From: Flavobacterium sp. ASV13
GTDB taxonomy: Bacteria; Bacteroidota; Bacteroidia; Flavobacteriales; Flavobacteriaceae
DNA: 64,000 nucleotides
Assembly: GCF_000745775.1 (NCBI RefSeq)
Contig: NZ_JQJY01000002.1
Coordinates: forward strand, 310,001 to 374,000
Reading direction: 5' to 3'
Shown here: positions 38,470 to 46,499 of the stretch, piece after piece
Layout of the letters: each line of letters opens with the position of its first letter
How positions within the stretch are numbered: the first letter of the stretch is position 1
The notes under the pieces: model-generated
The model's input: the letters and a program-made list of their open reading frames with translations, nothing else
What the model was told of the DNA's origin: nothing
The model's database searches: none
Position numbers and translations under genes: made by a program

Positions 38470-40650
38470 ATGTCAAACAATATTCATTTTTTAGATGATA
38501 GTGCAATAAGTAATCCTCAACAAGATTTATTTAATTTTAAATTTTATGCGGGAAAAATTCAGAAATTAATTCAATTGAACTCCAGTAATCCAGAACCAAT
38601 TACTATAGGGATTTATGGAAAATGGGGAGAAGGGAAAACTTCTTTTTTAAATTTAATTGAAGATAAAATCGATCACTTTGAAAAAAAAGAAGAAGATAAA
38701 GAATATCTAAAATTCCATTTTAATCCTTGGAGATATTCTAATGAAGATGAGATGTTATTTGATTTTTTTGACGCTTTATCAAAAAAATTCTACGTACAAG
38801 AAAGCACAAATCTTCAAGAAGTTGGTAAATGGATTTCAAAATATAGTAAATATTTAAAAGCTGTAAAAATATCTGCAACTGTTGGTTTACCTAAAATTTT
38901 TAATAGTAAAGTTTCATTTGATATTAGTGAGATTTTTCAAGCTTTAGGAGAAGATTTAAAAGGAGACGAATTGACACTTGATTTATTAAAGAATAAAGTC
39001 AATGAAACTATAAAAACTGCAAAATTCAAAGTTGTTGTATTTATTGATGATTTAGATAGGCTAGATAAAGAAGAAATATACACAATTTTAAAATTAATTA
39101 AACTAAATGCTAATTTTAGCAATTTCATCTTTATTGTCAACATTGATAGCGACCATGTGGCCAAAGCAATTAAAAATCGCTATGGTGATGATATCGAAGA
39201 CGGCCATTTTTTTTTAGAAAAAATAATTAACATTCCTATTCATTTACCTAAAATAGAAGATGCCGATTTAAGAGAATTCTTTAGAAAAAAACTTGAACAA
39301 GTCAAAGTTAATTTAAGTTTGAGCAATTCGGAAAAAGCTCAGGAAATGTTTAAGGAAATAGACATGGAATTTTCATCAGATTTGTTTAGCTCGCCTAGAG
39401 AAATCATTCGAGTTTTAAATAGTTTCTTCCTTGGAGCATTTGCGATAGGAGATGAAGTTAATTTAAGGGATTTATTTTGGATTGAGTATCTTAAAATTAA
39501 AAATGGAGAGTGTTATAATTTTATAAAAAGCTATCATCCTAAATCTGGAATTATGGAATTTGACAGAACTGTCGATTTTAACGATGATTATAATTCAAAT
39601 GAAAAACCAAATGGCACTAGAAAAGATCTTCTTGAAAAATTCAAAAATGTCAATATTATAATTAATAATTTATTCCCTGTATACAACAATGGTCTTGTTG
39701 TTTTGGGTGGTGGAAAACCAAATTTAGATTTATTAGATAGAGAATCAAGAATTAATTCATTAGGGCATTATGAAAAATATTTTTCTTTCCATAATATTAG
39801 AAAAACGTCAGTATTAAAGCTTAATACGATTGAAAATTTAATAAGTGAAAATGATTCAACAAATCTAATTTCCTTATTTAAGGATTTATTTTTAGATGAA
39901 ACTCAAAATTACAAAGTCCTTTACAGAATTGAATTAATAATTAAAGAGTTAAACAACAAAGATGAACGCAATTTTTTCTACTTATTTTTATTTAATAATT
40001 TTGACCTTATCCCTAATTCAAAAACAGACGCATACGGTCTTGATTATCGATTAAGATTAATCGAATTAATAGCCTCAACATTAAATAAAGATACTGTTAA
40101 TGATAATACTGATATTTCATTATCCTTATCTGAAAATTTAGATGTGTATCAATTATCCCATTTTACTAGAAAATTTAATGATAATAAGTCATTTAAAAGA
40201 TCTTTACAAAATAGCATTTCATCCAAAGCCCAAAAAACTTTTAGTGCTAGCAATCCTGTATATAAAAACCCCAGTAATGCACCTAATAAAATGATTATGC
40301 ATTATTGGAAATTAGTTAACAATGAAGAATATAATAACCATATAGAATCAACAATAATTAATGAAGAAAACATTAAACTTTTAGTTAGAAATTTTCCTAG
40401 TTTTTGGAATAATTCTTATTTCGGACCTCTAGAAAAAAATAATTATGACTATATGAAGCAACTGATTAATGTGGATTTTATTTATCAAAAAGAAAAAGAA
40501 TTTAACCCCAAATTAATTAAAAGTATAGATCCTGTCGAATATCATTTTTCTGAAATTGATGAAAACACTCCAGAAGAAAATTTAGAACAATTCATTTATT
40601 GGTATAAAAAAGAAAAAGAAGACAAAAGAAAACTTTTATTATTATCTTAA
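38470..40650 (+). CDS. KAP family P-loop NTPase
   Basis: A 726-residue STAND-like ATPase. Walker A is GKWGEGKT (50-57), Walker B is VVVFIDDLDRLD (188-199), and FNPWRYSNEDEMLFDFFDAL (84-103) is a KAP hallmark. Unlike many KAP proteins it shows no clear membrane segments between the Walker motifs. The C-terminal half (about 330-726) is a long Asn/Lys-rich region I cannot assign. KAP NTPases occur in phage exclusion (PifA) and Qat defence. The gene is visibly more AT-rich than its neighbours and sits 29 bases after ruvC and 8 before hemW, so it looks like an acquired insert. A defence role is inference. Confidence 0.85.
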   Translation: MSNNIHFLDDSAISNPQQDLFNFKFYAGKIQKLIQLNSSNPEPITIGIYGKWGEGKTSFLNLIEDKIDHFEKKEEDKEYLKFHFNPWRYSNEDEMLFDFFDALSKKFYVQESTNLQEVGKWISKYSKYLKAVKISATVGLPKIFNSKVSFDISEIFQALGEDLKGDELTLDLLKNKVNETIKTAKFKVVVFIDDLDRLDKEEIYTILKLIKLNANFSNFIFIVNIDSDHVAKAIKNRYGDDIEDGHFFLEKIINIPIHLPKIEDADLREFFRKKLEQVKVNLSLSNSEKAQEMFKEIDMEFSSDLFSSPREIIRVLNSFFLGAFAIGDEVNLRDLFWIEYLKIKNGECYNFIKSYHPKSGIMEFDRTVDFNDDYNSNEKPNGTRKDLLEKFKNVNIIINNLFPVYNNGLVVLGGGKPNLDLLDRESRINSLGHYEKYFSFHNIRKTSVLKLNTIENLISENDSTNLISLFKDLFLDETQNYKVLYRIELIIKELNNKDERNFFYLFLFNNFDLIPNSKTDAYGLDYRLRLIELIASTLNKDTVNDNTDISLSLSENLDVYQLSHFTRKFNDNKSFKRSLQNSISSKAQKTFSASNPVYKNPSNAPNKMIMHYWKLVNNEEYNNHIESTIINEENIKLLVRNFPSFWNNSYFGPLEKNNYDYMKQLINVDFIYQKEKEFNPKLIKSIDPVEYHFSEIDENTPEENLEQFIYWYKKEKEDKRKLLLLS

Positions 40651-40658
40651 TATCAAAA

Positions 40659-41795
40659 ATGTCCGGCATCTACATTCATATTCCTTTTTGCAAACAGGCT
40701 TGTCATTATTGCGACTTTCATTTTTCGACTTCAATGAAAAAGAAAGACGAAATGGTTTTGGCATTAGCCAAAGAAATCACTGTACGCAAAAATGAGTTTG
40801 AAAATGAGATTGTAGAAACCATTTATTTTGGTGGAGGAACTCCTTCTGTTTTATCAAATGAGGAAATAAACTTTTTAATTGCTGAAGTTTATAAAAATTA
40901 TAAAGTTGCTGAAAATCCGGAAATTACGCTTGAATCCAATCCGGATGATTTATCTTCCGAGCGAATTTTGGAATTATCTAAAAGTCCGATAAATCGTTTA
41001 AGCATCGGAATTCAGTCATTTTATGAAGAGGATTTGAAAATGATGAACCGCGCTCATAATTCGGCGGAAGCCAAGAAATGTTTAGAAGAAGCAACTAAAT
41101 ATTTTGATAATATTTCACTCGATTTGATTTACGGAATTCCGGGAATGAGCGACGAAATGTGGCGACAAAATATTCAAACGGCTTTAGATTTCGGCATTCC
41201 GCATATTTCAAGTTATGCTTTGACGGTTGAACCGAAAACAGCTTTAAGCAAATTAATTCAAACCGGAAAAATTGCTGAACCTCAAGATGAAGTCGCTTCT
41301 AACCATTTTATGATTTTGGTTGAAATGCTTCAAAAAAACGGTTTTATTCATTATGAATTATCCAATTTTGGAAAAGAGAATTATTTCTCCAAAAACAATT
41401 CGGCATATTGGCTTGGCAAAAAATACATCGGAATCGGACCTTCGGCACATAGTTATGATGGCGAAAAAAGAGGCTGGAATATTGCGAATAATTCTTTGTA
41501 TTTGAAAGCGATTCAGAATGATGAACTTCCGATTGAAACTGAGATTTTGACGATTTCAGATCGTTATAATGAATATATTATGACGGGTTTACGAACGATT
41601 TGGGGCGTTTCTTTGGACAGAATTGAAAATGAATTTGGTTTGGAATATTTGGATTATCTGAAAAAACAAGCTCATAAATTCTTAAGCGATGATTTGCTTT
41701 CCATCGAAAATAATATTTTAAAACCAACTCCAAAAGGAAAATTTTTAACGGATGGAATTGCTTCAGATTTATTTTATTTAGATTCTGAAGTTTAA
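40659..41795 (+). CDS. hemW: HemW-like radical SAM heme chaperone
   Basis: Radical SAM protein of 378 residues. The cluster motif is CKQACHYC (C11, C15, C18), followed by the SAM-binding YFGGGTPS (about 54-61) and a C-terminal HemN-like domain. HemW types lack coproporphyrinogen oxidase activity and insert heme into partner proteins. The three-cysteine motif without the extra HemN cysteine (HYCDF rather than a fourth Cys) favours HemW. The start ATG lies 8 bases after the KAP gene. Its stop codon overlaps the left arm of a repeat. Confidence 0.92.
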   Translation: MSGIYIHIPFCKQACHYCDFHFSTSMKKKDEMVLALAKEITVRKNEFENEIVETIYFGGGTPSVLSNEEINFLIAEVYKNYKVAENPEITLESNPDDLSSERILELSKSPINRLSIGIQSFYEEDLKMMNRAHNSAEAKKCLEEATKYFDNISLDLIYGIPGMSDEMWRQNIQTALDFGIPHISSYALTVEPKTALSKLIQTGKIAEPQDEVASNHFMILVEMLQKNGFIHYELSNFGKENYFSKNNSAYWLGKKYIGIGPSAHSYDGEKRGWNIANNSLYLKAIQNDELPIETEILTISDRYNEYIMTGLRTIWGVSLDRIENEFGLEYLDYLKKQAHKFLSDDLLSIENNILKPTPKGKFLTDGIASDLFYLDSEV

Positions 41796-42327
41796 CCGCA
41801 AAGTTCGCTAAGAATTACGCAAAGAACGCTATTTTTATTTTGTAGGAATAAAATTATATTTTAAAATTTTCAAATATTATATTTGAGTTTTAATATTGAT
41901 TTTATGTCAGAGAATGATTTATCCCGAATTGTATTTAATTTAGCCTTAAAAGTTCATCAAACTTTAGGTCCTGGACTTTTAGAAAGTGCTTATGAAGAAT
42001 GTCTATTTTATGAGTTAAGAAAACTTGGTTTATCTGTTGAAAAACAAAAAGCTTTACCTCTGATTTATGAAGAAGTGAAATTAGATGTTGGTTATCGATT
42101 AGATATTTTAGTAGAAAATAAACTAATTTTGGAAATAAAAGCAGTCGATTGTTTAAATGAAGTTCATTTTGCTCAACTATTGACTTACTTAAAACTAACA
42201 AATTGCAAACTAGGATTATTAATGAATTTTAATGTTGCATTATTAAAACATGGAGTTAAAAGAATAGCAAACAATCTTTAATAAAATCCTAGCGACCTTT
42301 GCGTAAACCTTAGCGAACCTTGCGGTT
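41794..42327. repeat. Inverted-repeat arms enclosing the GxxExxY gene
   Basis: The left arm 41794-41831 (AACCGCAAAGTTCGCTAAG...) and right arm 42289-42327 (...CTTAGCGAACCTTGCGGTT) are reverse complements over 38 bases with five differences. They belong to the AACCGCAAAG family seen at 20741-20885, 45030-45155 and 60422-60569. In those copies the arms lie much closer together; here 457 bases with one gene fill the loop. Confidence 0.75.
41904..42281 (+). CDS. GxxExxY protein
   Basis: A 125-residue protein with the defining motif in GPGLLESAYEECLFYEL (G-LLESAY), then a PD-(D/E)XK-like core (VGYRLDILVENKLILEIKAVD). The family name only describes the motif; function is not established, though the core resembles a small nuclease fold. 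I prefer the ATG at 41904 to the TTG at 41883, because the shorter form matches the usual MSENDLS-type start. It lies inside the arms of an inverted repeat. Confidence 0.87.
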   Translation: MSENDLSRIVFNLALKVHQTLGPGLLESAYEECLFYELRKLGLSVEKQKALPLIYEEVKLDVGYRLDILVENKLILEIKAVDCLNEVHFAQLLTYLKLTNCKLGLLMNFNVALLKHGVKRIANNL

Positions 42328-42332
42328 AAATT

Positions 42333-43088
42333 ATGATAGGAAAAATCAACAACTTCGAAATCGACTTATCAAAACCCATTGATATCTCGATTCCATTAAC
42401 TAATACAGACGAAAACCCAATTGCCTGGTACATCGAAAAACCTGTTATTGAACCAGTAGTTTTTGGCGACTGGATTGGAAAAGTTTCCGAAGGAAAATCA
42501 TCAACGAACTTTAATAATATCTTCTTCAATCCGCATGGGCATGGAACGCATACGGAATGTTTGGGACATATTACGAATGATTTTTATAGCATCAATCAAT
42601 CGCTTAAACAGTTTTTCTTTATGGCTAAATTGATTACGGTTGAACCAGAGAAAATTGGAGATGATTTTGTGATTACGAAAGAGCAAATTTCAGCTTTGGT
42701 AAATGACAAAACAGAAGCTTTAATAATTCGAACACTTCCAAATCAAAAAGACAAAAAGTCAAGAAAATATTCGAATACAAATCCACCTTATTTATCTGAA
42801 GAAGCTGCGATTTTCATCCGCGAAAGCGAAATTCAACATTTATTGATCGATTTGCCAAGTGTTGACAAAGAACATGACGAAGGAAAATTATTAGCGCACA
42901 AAGCGTTTTGGAATGTAAAAGACACACACAATCTAAATCAGGATGCAAGATTAAATGCCACAATCACCGAAATGATTTATGTCCCAGATGAAATTGAAGA
43001 TGGAAATTATATACTAAACCTTCAAATCGCTTCGTTTGAAAATGATGCAAGTCCGAGCAAACCAATTTTATACAAAATTTTAGATTAA
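42333..43088 (+). CDS. Cyclase family protein (kynurenine formamidase-like fold)
   Basis: Metal-dependent hydrolase-like protein of 251 residues. The metal motif is HGHGTHTECLGH (about 70-81), the H-x-G-T-H form of the cyclase/KynB group. The C-terminal HKAFWN and DARLNATITEMIYVP follow. The family includes formamidases and polyketide cyclases, so the substrate is open. Its ATG lies 6 bases after the right arm of the repeat, so its promoter may be in that element. A GNAT gene follows 1 base after its stop. Confidence 0.82.
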   Translation: MIGKINNFEIDLSKPIDISIPLTNTDENPIAWYIEKPVIEPVVFGDWIGKVSEGKSSTNFNNIFFNPHGHGTHTECLGHITNDFYSINQSLKQFFFMAKLITVEPEKIGDDFVITKEQISALVNDKTEALIIRTLPNQKDKKSRKYSNTNPPYLSEEAAIFIRESEIQHLLIDLPSVDKEHDEGKLLAHKAFWNVKDTHNLNQDARLNATITEMIYVPDEIEDGNYILNLQIASFENDASPSKPILYKILD

Positions 43089-43089
43089 A

Positions 43090-43491
43090 ATGATTAGCGT
43101 TTCTACAGATAAAACAAAACTTGATGTCCCTTTTATACAGAACTTTTTAAAAGATATTTATTGGGCTGCCGGACGAACAATTGAAGAAGTTCAGACGACA
43201 ATCGATTCTTCAGTTTGTTTTGGAATTTATTTGGATGATAAACAAATTGGCTTCGCACGCGTAATTACCGATTATGTGGTTTTCGCTTATTTGATGGATG
43301 TTTTTATCACTGAAGAACATCGCGGAAAAGGATATTCTTCGATTTTAATTGAATCAATGATGAACGAGCCACAGCTTCAGGAAGTAAAAATCTGGCGATT
43401 GGCGACAAGCGATGCTCACTTTTTATACGAAAAATTCGGATTTACTAAACTGAATCATCCTGAAAAGATGATGGAAAAAATTGTCAAATGA
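43090..43491 (+). CDS. GNAT family N-acetyltransferase
   Basis: A 133-residue GCN5-related acetyltransferase. The acetyl-CoA pyrophosphate loop is EEHRGKGYSSILI (Q/RxxGxG/A form, about 77-89), preceded by the beta strand DVFIT and followed by the C-terminal YEKFGFTK typical of small GNATs. Acceptor unknown. It lies in a tight run of small genes and its stop overlaps the next ATG (ATGA). Confidence 0.87.
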   Translation: MISVSTDKTKLDVPFIQNFLKDIYWAAGRTIEEVQTTIDSSVCFGIYLDDKQIGFARVITDYVVFAYLMDVFITEEHRGKGYSSILIESMMNEPQLQEVKIWRLATSDAHFLYEKFGFTKLNHPEKMMEKIVK

Positions 43492-43838
43492 AAACAGTCT
43501 TAAAACTAGAAGAAACGGCTTTATTTATTCTTGGAATATTCCTTTTCAATCGTTTAAATTTTGAATGGTGGTGGTTTTTGGCTTTAATTTTAGCGCCTGA
43601 TTTATCGATGATTGGTTATGCGTTTGGAAACAAAGTCGGGGCAGTTTTATATAATTTGTTTCATCATAAAGGAATTGCCATTCTTTTATATGTTTTAGGT
43701 TTTTATTTGAAAAATGAATTATTGCAGTTAGCCGGAATTATTTTATTTTCACATTCGGCAATGGATCGAATTTTTGGTTACGGCCTGAAATACGAGAAAG
43801 GTTTTAAATACACACATTTAGGAGAAATCGGTAAATAA
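43488..43838 (+). CDS. DUF4260 family membrane protein
   Basis: A 116-residue membrane protein with about three hydrophobic segments. Family marks are LALILAPDLSMIGYAFGNKVGA and FSHSAMDRIFGYGLKY. Start ATG overlaps the GNAT stop by 4 bases. Function is unknown. Confidence 0.8.
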   Translation: MKTVLKLEETALFILGIFLFNRLNFEWWWFLALILAPDLSMIGYAFGNKVGAVLYNLFHHKGIAILLYVLGFYLKNELLQLAGIILFSHSAMDRIFGYGLKYEKGFKYTHLGEIGK

Positions 43839-43844
43839 CGAATT

Positions 43845-44213
43845 ATGAATTTAGAAACGTATTACGAATATTGTCTTTCGAAAAAAGGTGTCAGCGAACA
43901 TTTTCCTTTTGATGAAGATACTTTGGTATTTAAAGTTGGCGGAAAAATGTTTGCATTATCTTCTCTTTCACAATGGGAAAAAAATGAGCCGTCAGTCAAT
44001 TTAAAATGTGATCCGGACCGCGCAGAAGAACTTAGAGCTGAATATGACGAAATAAAACCTGGATTTCATATGAGCAAAGTGCATTGGAATACCGTGGCTT
44101 TAAACGGAAATTTGCCGGACAAATTTGTGAAAGAACTTATTGATCATTCGTATGAATTGGTTTTCAAAAGTTTGACAAAGAAAATTCAGAGTGAAATTAT
44201 CGACCCGAGGTAA
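43845..44213 (+). CDS. MmcQ/YjbR family DNA-binding-fold protein
   Basis: A 122-residue protein of the CyaY-like YjbR fold: KGVSEHFPFDEDTLVFKVGGKMFAL at the N-terminus, LKCDPDRAEELR in the middle and HMSKVHWNTVAL near the end are all family signatures. Relatives are described as DNA-binding in structure notes, but no function is firm. It ends the small-gene run. Confidence 0.87.
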   Translation: MNLETYYEYCLSKKGVSEHFPFDEDTLVFKVGGKMFALSSLSQWEKNEPSVNLKCDPDRAEELRAEYDEIKPGFHMSKVHWNTVALNGNLPDKFVKELIDHSYELVFKSLTKKIQSEIIDPR

Positions 44214-44321
44214 ATTTTTTACCGAACAGGCGGAGCAATTAGAAAATTAGGCATTACATTTGCATCGTTAGAAAAAAAACTTAGCTGTTTGGCAGCTTTG
44301 AAACTTAGCAACTTAAAAGCA

Positions 44322-45023
44322 ATGAAAGAACAATTTAAAAAATTTCTGAACGAAGAACAAGATCCAAAAGCGATTGAAAAAATCACTTCGAAACTTACAG
44401 ACTTATTAATGAAAGGCGAAGAAGTTGGATACATCGCAGTGCAAAAAAAGCCTGCTCTTACTGTTTTTCCTGATAGCATTGTATTAACAAACAAGCGTAT
44501 CATCATCTGTAAGCCTAAAAATTTAGGTCTTTCTATGGATTTTACAGATTATACTTGGGATGATATTGCAAGTACTTTTGTAAAAGAAAACATTTTGGGT
44601 TCTGAGTTTTCATTTGGAACAAAAACTGATTTAGCAGTTTCTATTGATTATATTCCGAAAATTCAGGCTAGAAAAATTTATACTTACGCGAAAGAACAAT
44701 TAGATTTATTAAAAAATCCAGTTCAAACCGCAACTCCTGTTCAAGAAACAACTGAACCTGTTTTTGAAGAAGAAGAGGAAGAAATCGAAGAAGTAGAAAC
44801 AGAAGAAGTAACAAGCTTTGCTGAAATTTTACCTGCTGCTCCAGCTGTTACAGAAACGTATGAACCGCTTCCGACTCAGCCAACTGGAGAGCGCAAATTA
44901 AGCGATTTATCTAAAGAAGAACTTTTTGATAAATTACAGAATTACAAAAAACTCCTTGACAACGGTTTAATCATGCAAGGAGAATATGATGCTTATAAAA
45001 AAGAGATTTTAAGTTATATGTAA
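44322..45023 (+). CDS. PH and SHOCT domain protein
   Basis: A 233-residue cytoplasmic protein. The N-terminal half has a bacterial PH-like domain (about 30-120: ALTVFPDSIVLTNKRIIICKP). An acidic linker (FEEEEEEIEEVETEEV, about 143-158) leads to a C-terminal SHOCT motif (about 190-233: LDNGLIMQGEYDAYKKEIL). I choose the ATG at 44322; the TTG at 44289 lies in a repetitive leader. Role unknown; such proteins often bind oligomers or membranes. Confidence 0.82.
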   Translation: MKEQFKKFLNEEQDPKAIEKITSKLTDLLMKGEEVGYIAVQKKPALTVFPDSIVLTNKRIIICKPKNLGLSMDFTDYTWDDIASTFVKENILGSEFSFGTKTDLAVSIDYIPKIQARKIYTYAKEQLDLLKNPVQTATPVQETTEPVFEEEEEEIEEVETEEVTSFAEILPAAPAVTETYEPLPTQPTGERKLSDLSKEELFDKLQNYKKLLDNGLIMQGEYDAYKKEILSYM

Positions 45024-45029
45024 TAGCTT

Positions 45030-45155
45030 AACCGCAAAGGTCGCTAAGACTTACGCAAGGTTCGCAAAGAAAAACCCATCAGCATAACTGATGGGTTTTA
45101 TTTTTTATAAAAAACTTTGCGAACCTTTGCGAAAAAACCTTGCGTTCTTTGCAGT
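45030..45155. repeat. AACCGCAAAG-family inverted repeat with a terminator in its loop
   Basis: The left arm starts AACCGCAAAGGTCGCTAAG (45030), the right arm ends TTGCGTTCTTTGCAGTT (45155); they match imperfectly. In the loop lies a strong hairpin, so the element both repeats and terminates. Confidence 0.75.
45072..45105. terminator. Bidirectional terminator
   Basis: AAACCCATCAG (45072-45082), loop CATAA, CTGATGGGTTT (45088-45098), with A residues before and T residues after. It serves the PH-SHOCT gene on the plus strand and may serve the convergent DUF4407 gene. Confidence 0.8.
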
Positions 45156-45163
45156 TAAATAAT

Positions 45164-46264
45164 TTACAAAGTTGCTTTCTGTTTTTCTACAAAACTATTC
45201 GATTGAAGTTCCAGTAATTCTTTTGCGTTTTTTCGCTGAAGATCATAGAGCGTTTTATCTTCGGCGATATCAGCGTAAACTTTATCGTGCATTTCGGCGC
45301 TGGTTTTTACTAATAAATCACGTTGGTATTTATTTTGCGTCAAAGTCGCTTTCATTGCGGTTTCAGCTTCTTCTTGTTTGAAATCGAATTCCCCTTTTGG
45401 CGCTAATAATTTGGCAATAATTGGAGAAGTTTCGATTGCCAAAAACAACAGCATTATAAAAAATGATGGCAACCAAGGCAACTTGTTTAATGCATTGATA
45501 CGTGCCATTAAGCCGTCGAAACCTTCAATAATTGGTTGTGTTTGCGAAACTTTCTTATCTAAATCGGCTTGCAATTGTTTTCCGATTTTTTCTTTTTCGG
45601 CAATTTTAGCTTCGTTTGTCGCTTTTAAAGTTTCGTATTCTTTAAGAGAGGCATCGTGTTTTTCTCGTTTTTCTTTATAAACCGGGCCTTTTCCCAATTT
45701 TTTAGTTCCAGCAGTGCCTTCTGCTTCTGTAATATAAGTCGAGTATAAAGCATTTACTTCTTTTTCTTTCTTTACAATATCAGCTTTTAAAGCGGCGATT
45801 TCTGCTTTATTCTTATCTAAATCGGTTTTGAAATAGGTTCCAATTTGTTTTTTATTGGCCAATTCCATTTCGTTTTTTTCTTTCAATAAAACGGTATTGA
45901 TTTCTTTTTCGAAAATTTTAATTTCTAAAGGCTTCGAAATTACAATCGCAATAATAATCGCCAAAGCAATACGTGGAGTCGCCTGCAGGAATTCATCCAT
46001 AAAACGATCCCTTTTCTTAATAGTAGAAACAATAAAACGATCTAAATTAAAAATCAGCAAACTCCAGACAAATCCAAAAATTAAAGCCGGGTAAATAGAG
46101 TCGAAAACAGTAAAAAGTGCATAAGCACTGGCCAGAAAAGCCATAACTGCGGTAAAAAACACGGTGGCACCAATACCAACATATTTGGTTTGTTCGCCTT
46201 CTGAGCATCCTTCTAACAAATCTCGGTCGGCACCGGAACAAAGGATAAAAAATTGTTTTAACAT
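45164..46264 (-). CDS. DUF4407 family membrane protein
   Basis: A 366-residue protein with paired hydrophobic segments at about 32-75 (GATVFFTAVMAFLASAYALFTVF and the next) and at about 92-107. A long charged coiled coil follows (about 125-245, rich in KEK and Lys/Glu repeats), then a further segment (about 263-283: LPSFFIMLLFLAIETSPIIAKL) and a soluble tail. It begins FFILCSGADRDLL, a family mark. Function unknown; the pattern suggests a membrane-anchored coiled-coil scaffold. Confidence 0.82.
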   Translation of the reverse strand: MLKQFFILCSGADRDLLEGCSEGEQTKYVGIGATVFFTAVMAFLASAYALFTVFDSIYPALIFGFVWSLLIFNLDRFIVSTIKKRDRFMDEFLQATPRIALAIIIAIVISKPLEIKIFEKEINTVLLKEKNEMELANKKQIGTYFKTDLDKNKAEIAALKADIVKKEKEVNALYSTYITEAEGTAGTKKLGKGPVYKEKREKHDASLKEYETLKATNEAKIAEKEKIGKQLQADLDKKVSQTQPIIEGFDGLMARINALNKLPWLPSFFIMLLFLAIETSPIIAKLLAPKGEFDFKQEEAETAMKATLTQNKYQRDLLVKTSAEMHDKVYADIAEDKTLYDLQRKNAKELLELQSNSFVEKQKATL

Positions 46265-46422
46265 GATTGATGATTTTTGATTGTGATTGATAAGGCAAAT
46301 TTAGCGCCAAAAATTTAATTCTGAGGTAAATAGTTGATTTGTTTTCATTTGCACATTAAATTATTTTAAACAAATAAGTGTTAGTTTAACATTAATAAGT
46401 TCATTTTTTGTCAGAGGAATCA

Positions 46423-46435
46423 TAACATTATGTTA
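46423..46435. promoter_or_regulatory. Palindrome TAACATTATGTTA upstream of the TonB receptor gene
   Basis: A perfect 13-base palindrome centred at 46429, 65 bases before the receptor ATG in a 235-base gap. It could be an operator for phosphate or substrate control of the receptor-phytase pair. No known consensus is claimed. Confidence 0.3.
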
Positions 46436-46499
46436 ATTTCTTTCAACTTTTTAAATAACATAAAGGTTCTAGTTTCGCAGGAAATCAAACTAAAACACA

